A DNA stretch of 64,000 bases, taken from contig OZ024869.1 in assembly GCA_964017185.1 (NCBI GenBank), positions 66,868,315 to 66,932,314 on the forward strand. The letters are read 5' to 3'. Shown one piece after another: positions 58,691 to 64,000 of the stretch. Position 1 is the stretch's first letter, and the number at the start of each line of letters is the position of its first letter. The notes under the pieces were generated by a model. That model saw nothing but the letters and a program-made list of their open reading frames with translations. It was not told the DNA's origin and ran no database searches. This DNA is from Rugalucina vietnamica (taxonomy: Eukaryota > Mollusca > Bivalvia > Lucinida > Lucinidae). A program made the translations under genes and the position numbers.

Positions 58691-59255
58691 CCTTAATATT
58701 ATCCTGATGCCACCTTGCTCTGGACTGAAGAGACTCTTTTCGAACCAAATTTTAAAAATTATGACCATGGTCATAGTACCTACTATACCCAAATGTCAAT
58801 ATAGCATAAAAATGTGTATTGCAATCACAAACACTTTTTCAAATGGCTTCTTTCTTTATTTTTAAATCTCTATGGACTACAGGTCAATGTATTGGTCAGT
58901 ATATGGTAAATGGTCAAGTTTTAATCCATTTTCAATAGCTTAAATCATGTCATTGATGTTTTATTTATACTTTCGGTGCTACACGTTGAACAAAGTCTTT
59001 AATATGGACGGCATTAGAGATTTTTAAAATGGCGTTCTACTAAGTAGACTTCGATGTATATTGAAAACGGTAAGTGGAAATCTTTTTTATTAACTTATAT
59101 ATGAGATTATGCCAAAATATCATCAAAATTACGTGAAATACTCTTTTAGCGGCTAATTATTATAAGGCAATATGCTATATATGCTACCATGTTCAACTTT
59201 ATTATGTTTATTATGAACTTTAAGTTTTGATTCATATAGTGACTTAATTCTATTA
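58690..59255. other. Intergenic sequence, nothing recognised
   Basis: AT-rich, no ORF, repeat unit or RNA signal apparent between the two MITE-B copies. Confidence 0.4.
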
Positions 59256-59257
59256 CG

Positions 59258-59515
59258 AAAACTTGTCCATGATTTTTTGTAAGTTCTAAGAAAAGAAAAT
59301 TTTCAGCAGAAAATTTTTGATAATTTTCTTATTTTTGCTCAAACCATAGATTGTGGGTACACGTTAGAACCGCATCGCCGAGGCGGTTCTAACGAGTACC
59401 CACAATCTATGTTTTGGAGCAAAAATAAGAAAAATAGGTATATCCCTGCAAACCCCATTTTTGCTATATAAAACAAAAGCGTTTACATTTCACGGACATA
59501 TTTTCCTTATCCTGC
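59258..59515. mobile_element. MITE-B copy immediately upstream of the CUB gene
   Basis: Left ATTACGAAAACTTGTCCATG, hairpin core 59322-59432, right TTTCACGGACATATTTTCCT. The right part includes GCTATATAAAAC (59463-59474), TATA-box-like, and its end abuts TATCCTGCAG at the start of the CUB gene first exon. Confidence 0.85.
59465..59473 (+). promoter_or_regulatory. TATA-like box in MITE-B upstream of CUB gene
   Basis: TATATAAAA lies 77 bases before the CUB start codon. Transcription from it would start near 59495-59500, giving a short 5' UTR. The alternative is that TCCTGCAG at 59510-59517 is a splice acceptor of a longer transcript. Confidence 0.35.
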
Positions 59516-59549
59516 AGGTTTGTCTTCCATCAGTCGCAGATTGCCCAAC

Positions 59550-61595
59550 ATGACAAGAATGGTCTCCTGGTTGTCCCTTGAAGTTTTCATAATCATTCTC
59601 TCTGCATGCATTCAAAAAGGTAAGTTGGAACCTGAAACTCACTTTATGGTGAAAGGTGGTGTTTAGTTCAGGTCGGGAGTCCCTATTTTTATTGGGCGTT
59701 TGCTCTAGATGTGATACATGTTGCTAAACCAGTCGAAGCAGGCCTATTGGTCTGTGTTTTCAAGCTAAAATGGTTCATCATTTTTTAAAGAAAACTTAAC
59801 ACTATAAATGGTACATAATGTTATTATGTATATAAATGAGTGCAATAAATGTTGACATCTGTGATATTTAAGATATAGTTTGGATAATTCATGATTACAT
59901 ACATGTATACAAAGTATGTGAACATGTATATGCTCCAAAGGGGATTATCCCAGTTCACCTTATTTGTAATGTACAGTAAGTGACAGGTGGTATAGTTCCT
60001 ATCTTTGTTTCAGGAAACGGTCAATGTCCCAGCACTACCGTTCAGTTAGATGCCTACGTAAACACCGTAACGACTTTCACATCTGAAGACTTTCCAAATG
60101 GTTATCCTTCGTACGTGTACTTTTTCAGCTTCATTTGTTATTTTTAGTACTTGATTTCAATTAGAATCTAAGCAACTTGAAAACGTATTTTTGTTTTCTT
60201 CCAACGTTTTGTGTCTTTTTTGTTTCAAAATAGTCTTCAGAAGGGCAAAAATAATAATGTATTCTATATGAATGCCAAAACGTAAAGAAGAATACAAAAC
60301 TTAACAGAAAATAGGCAATTTGCATATGCGAAAACAAAGACGCAGATCAGCTGTGCAGCAGCTGCATAGCTGATCAGCGCCTTTGTTTTCGCTACACGGA
60401 TAGTACAATTCCTCTTCTACTGATATCCAAAATACTGAAAAATACGGCTAGATATTATTGTTGCCCAATTTTGAAATTGTTTAAAAATTATAAGTACGAG
60501 GTATGGCAGGAAAGTTCGTAGACACCATTGGTATTTTCAACAGGAAAAGAAAGTCAGTCAAAATGAATATATCTGGGTTTGCAAAAATATTTCATGAGCA
60601 AATAGACGAAATTTTATGAAAATCTGTCCAACACGACATCTTCTACAGCCTTTTATGTGCACCTCCCTAACCGGGAGCGGGGCAATGGTCAACGTCTCAG
60701 TACTATTATTTTTATTTCCACTTTCAGATTACAGGGCTGTAGCTGGTTGATAACAGCGTCAGGGGCTAACAGGGTTCTTCTCTTTTTGCCACAATTTTAT
60801 TTGGAAGAAAACTATGATTTTCTCTACATCTATGATGGAAATTCAAGTAAGAATTCCATATAATTTCACTCGATTATATCCATATAGTTATTATTCAGAA
60901 AATATCTGATTGATTTGATCTGATGAGTAAATGAAAAGAAATATTTTAAAGACGAAATGTAAAACACATGGTTTTGCATCATGGTTGTGCATGTACACTC
61001 CGGGTTTTGCTTGTACACTCCGGCAAACCTTTTTTTCTTTTGAGAAAACCATGACCGGTCTTGTCACATAGATATATATTCATTTTTTGGCTTTAAATTT
61101 GTTATGATTTATTTTACATGTTTTCAGCCTTGAGCCCTTCACTGTGGGTTGGAACTGGTCTCCACACAAACGAGTTCTTTCTCTCATCATCTGACACCAT
61201 GTATCTTAGTTTCTTCTCCGACTACAGCGTGTCTAGGACAGGCTTCAAAATCCACACCGTGGCAACAGACAGAGACAACGTCGGTATGGTATATGAAACA
61301 AGTAAAAGACAAGCAGTGATCAGAAACTGTTGCAATAAAAACAGCCCTTGACAAGGAATGGGCGCAATCAGAACAGAAAATACATATTGATACACAGAAA
61401 CTCATGTTTCATGAAACACAATATCAAACTGATTTTTTATTCAGTCGCCAAACACATGACAAGTCTACCCATTTTTTTCTCTGGAGTTTTGACTTTCAAC
61501 CCTATTTTTACAGCGGCGCCCTACTCGTGTGGTGATACCCTGACGGCATTTTCCGGCAACTATTCTCAGCTAAGCGTTATCTTGGACTATGACAG
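59550..61595 (+). CDS. Secreted CUB-domain protein, 5' exons (continues beyond window)
   Basis: Join 59550-59619, 60014-60110, 60728-60846, 61128-61283, 61514-61595: open frame, 174 codons plus 2 nt, intron phases 1,2,1,1 and then 2. Codons 1-23 are a signal peptide (W-L-S-L-E-V-F-I-I-I-L-S-A-C). CUB 1 spans residues about 28-145: C-P-S-T-T, G-C-S-W-L-I, Y-D-F-L-Y-I-Y-D-G and Y-L-S-F-F-S-D-Y-S, the usual CUB strands. CUB 2 begins Y-S-C-G-D-T-L-T-A-F-S-G-N-Y. The last visible donor is GC (AG|GCAAGA), the known minor GC-AG class; its phase 2 equals the matching intron in CUB 1. No further exon was found to 64000. CUB domains mediate extracellular binding; partner unknown. Confidence 0.75.
60312..60424. 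mobile_element. MITE-A core fragment in CUB intron 2
   Basis: GCGAAAACAAAGACGCAGAT, CAGCTGTGCAGCAGCTGCAT and GCGCCTTTGTTTTCGC with ACACGGATAGTACAATTCC; the GAGCC ends are missing. Confidence 0.8.
60500..60710. repeat. Dispersed repeat, also at 61970-62160
   Basis: GTTCGTAGACACCATTGGTA, TTTTCAACAGGAAAA, AATGAATATATCTG, TTTGCAAAAATATTT and CTACAGCCTTTT recur about 1.46 kb later with small changes. One copy is in CUB intron 2, the other after the last visible exon. Confidence 0.8.
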
Positions 61596-61969
61596 GCAAG
61601 AAACTTTCCTTCTTAATCAAAATTATAAATATATATGAATTATCAAAATACATCCATGGAATGTTCACGTTTCGGTTTTCAATAAAACTTGGGCATTTAG
61701 GGGTAGGAGTATGCAGTATTTCCGTTTTTCATAATTTTTGAGCACGTGATCTTCAATGAGCAATCAACAAGAAAAGATATGAAACAAATGTCATATCAAT
61801 AGCCTCAATTTTCTATCGCAGTCAATAACGTATAAGACAAACCGCGCACCGAGCGTGTGGAAAAATATGCCGCAAATTCAACCAATGTATTTCCATAGAC
61901 ATTGAGATACCTTGATTCAACAAACATCAGAAGCACGTCGGAGACACGTAACAAATGCGTTTAATACAT

Positions 61970-62160
61970 ACGTGATTTGTCAGAAAAGTTCGTGTACACC
62001 ATTTATATTTTCAACAGAAAAATGAATATATCTGCTTTTGCAAAAGTATTTTATAAGCAAATATACAAGAAATTTTATTGAAATCTGACAAAAACACGTC
62101 ATCTACAGCCTTTTCCCTGCACTTCCGAACCGAGTGCAGGGCAAAGGTCAACGTCTCTAT
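61970..62160. repeat. Dispersed repeat, second copy
   Basis: Same order of blocks as 60500-60710 (GTTCGTGTACACCATTTATA, AATGAATATATCTGC, GGGCAAAGGTCAACGTCTC). A direct repeat, so a possible segmental duplication within the gene. Confidence 0.8.
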
Positions 62161-62211
62161 ATGACGTTACTTGACATTTTAAGCCGCCAGCGCGTTATAC
62201 ATTTGTTTCAG

Positions 62212-62215
<4 letters not shown>

Positions 62216-62258
<43 letters not shown>

Positions 62259-62690
62259 AAAGATCCTTGTCTATCAACATTTTTATGTCTGTGTATCCAG
62301 CTGTCAAATGCAGATTTACGCCGTACCAATTCTCGCAAAATTGTTCGTCCACCTGTTGAACATGTGTAACAATTTCTTGCGGCGAGCATGCCAGACAGGT
62401 GATCTTCCGTTTATCATCATTGGCGGACTTCTGAGCAGCTGAAAATCGTCTGTGCCACAACTTCTGTGAACTAAATAGTAACTGACAGACCGATGACGTT
62501 TCTGTTGTTTTTAACATTTTCATCGTATCTGTGGGTGATTTCCTTAACGAAACATACAATCGGCGTCGGTTGTTCTCCGACGTCAAATTACGCCATTATT
62601 TCAAACAGATTTTTCGGTCTGCTTCTGATTTTTTTTTCACATAAATCAAACAACACTGCCGCCAAGTCGGAATCTTTCTGAAACTGAAGT
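62216..62690 (-). pseudogene. Possible retrocopy with poly(A) tail, unrecognised
   Basis: A 38-base T tract (62216-62253) borders a non-AT-rich segment. On the minus strand an ORF of about 120 codons ends in the A tract. Cys-containing stretch C-L-A-C-S-P-Q and W-Y-G-V-N-L-H-L are unlike any family I recognise. The A tail suggests a reverse-transcribed piece, but no flanking duplication was seen. Confidence 0.3.
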
Positions 62691-62984
62691 CAGTGTTATA
62701 TGGTTTTCGGACGAAATATTTTGATTTTATAACATATTTAAGTGCCGTTTGACAGGAGAAAAAAACAATATGAAAATCGTCATATTTTGTTGACGTTTTG
62801 GCACCTGTCCCGTGTGGCCCTACGTACGCTTAAGTAGAAAATATGTCATATTTAACGTGTTGATACTTTAAATTGAAACAAATTCCTCAAATATATTCAT
62901 AAGATATTGCTGCTTATATTTATACAAAAACAAAAAACTTAAACAACAGCACTTTACTTTTCCTGCTAGCCAAGGTGTCCACAA

Positions 62985-63062
62985 ACCTCGTACATGTGCG
63001 TTCTGTACGCTTGGTGTACCTCGTACATGTGCGTTCTGTACGCTTGGTGTACGTTAAAGTAT
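62985..63062. repeat. 36-bp tandem duplication
   Basis: CCTCGTACATGTGCGTTCTG and TACGCTTGGTGTA occur twice in a row with a period of about 34-36. Confidence 0.85.
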
Positions 63063-63828
63063 TTTAAGCATGCAGCATGCTTAAAGCTCGACGTGTCTCG
63101 GGTATGTGTCTTATACGAATAAGTTCAACACGCATTACATTAAACGTTTGATACGCGCCTATACTGTATTGTGTGCTTAACATAACTGTACAAAAGTACA
63201 TGCAATCCAAAATTTTCAGCATTTTAGACACACGCTAATCATTTGTGACTGCTAATTTCACCATAGAGACTATGGGCCCCCCTTCCATTGGGGCCTAAAA
63301 TAATAGATATAGGCTACTTGTGCCTCCAGGTAAAGCTAAATACATTGCTGACTGACCGTCTGATTACTGGTTAACCGCGCTTGTCTGGGCCTGCCGAGGA
63401 ATCATTTCAAGTCAAACCATCCATACGTATAAGCCTTTTGGGTCTTAGTTGGATAGTTATATTTCAAGCACTTGTTGGATGTGATGACATCCTCATTTTG
63501 GGTAAAAGTCCTGTAAAATGGAGGCAACATCCCAACATGACCTTAGCTGTTGACTGGAACGTAAAGCATCAATTCAAACAAACAAATCACGCCAAGAGGT
63601 TGCAAAAGTGGTCGGAGATTTCTCCATACTTCCATGTTGTGGTTTTACTAGATTCTAGTAATTGATTAGCCGTAAGTCCTATACTATAGGTAATTAAAGT
63701 TTAAGAAGCAAATTTTCTTATTCAGCGTGTTGAGATTTTTTTCATACACCAGGGTCGCGTTTGTCTTGTACGTTAGTGTGCGACTGACTTTTCAAGATTG
63801 ACGTGTATGTATGGGTATGGGTATATAC

Positions 63829-64000
63829 TTAGAGGATATTTTACTTTTTTGAATTGAATACCAAATATATTTAATCGAGTGTGTTGATTTTGTACATTTT
63901 CCCATTGAAGAGGCAGGCGGTGAAAATGCAAAACAAAAAAAAAAATATTGAAAACACAAATATTTTTGGTACACTCTTCCTTACGTTCTAAATAAAAAAT
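63829..64000. mobile_element. Element end similar to the 45919-46470 insert, cut by the window edge
   Basis: TTAGAGGATATTTTACTTTT, AATACCAAATATATTTAATC, AGGCAGGCGGTGAAAATGCA and TTACGTTCTAA match in order. Confidence 0.65.

Overview
This window looks like intron-rich, AT-rich animal nuclear DNA, most likely from a mollusc and probably a bivalve. That is an inference from the type of repeats (short tandem-repeat cores bounded by hairpins, many MITEs, a Penelope-like element) and from the gene types. No sequence search was possible. There are no prokaryotic operons and no rRNA. Real coding sequence is a few percent of the window; nearly all the rest is recognisable mobile DNA, much of it nested.

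Layout. (1) 1-2520: 3' half of a Penelope-like retroelement (reverse transcriptase tail plus GIY-YIG nuclease), split by a 1.5-kb TA-flanked element exactly inside the nuclease motif. (2) 2553-15115: microsatellite, a fold-back element, one isolated minus-strand exon of a secreted-type protein (4317-4500), and four kinds of tandem-repeat element, with small MITEs and LINE relics. (3) 21345-26677: gene A, a complete six-exon CRAL-TRIO (alpha-tocopherol-transfer-like) lipid-carrier gene on the plus strand. (4) 26800-30000: nested inverted repeats. (5) 30559-38391: gene B, a complete seven-exon paralogue of A on the minus strand, so the pair is convergent (tail to tail). All shared introns have the same position and phase; B has one extra intron, largely made of sequence resembling a local MITE. 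(6) 38400-48000: MITEs and a 6.7-kb palindromic (fold-back) element with a 358-bp tandem array and a promoter-like insert. (7) 50874-57944: a complete five-exon secreted glycoside hydrolase family 114 protein. (8) 59550 to about 61595, continuing past the window: the 5' part of a secreted CUB-domain protein whose start lies just downstream of a MITE that carries a TATA-like sequence.

The genes do not form a pathway. A and B are duplicates likely to bind and move small hydrophobic ligands; the GH114 and CUB proteins both have signal peptides and act outside the cell. The most interesting features are the A/B intron difference, the palindromic MITE families threaded through the introns, the hairpin-ended tandem-repeat elements whose units carry nuclear-receptor-like half-sites, and the GH114 gene in an animal genome.
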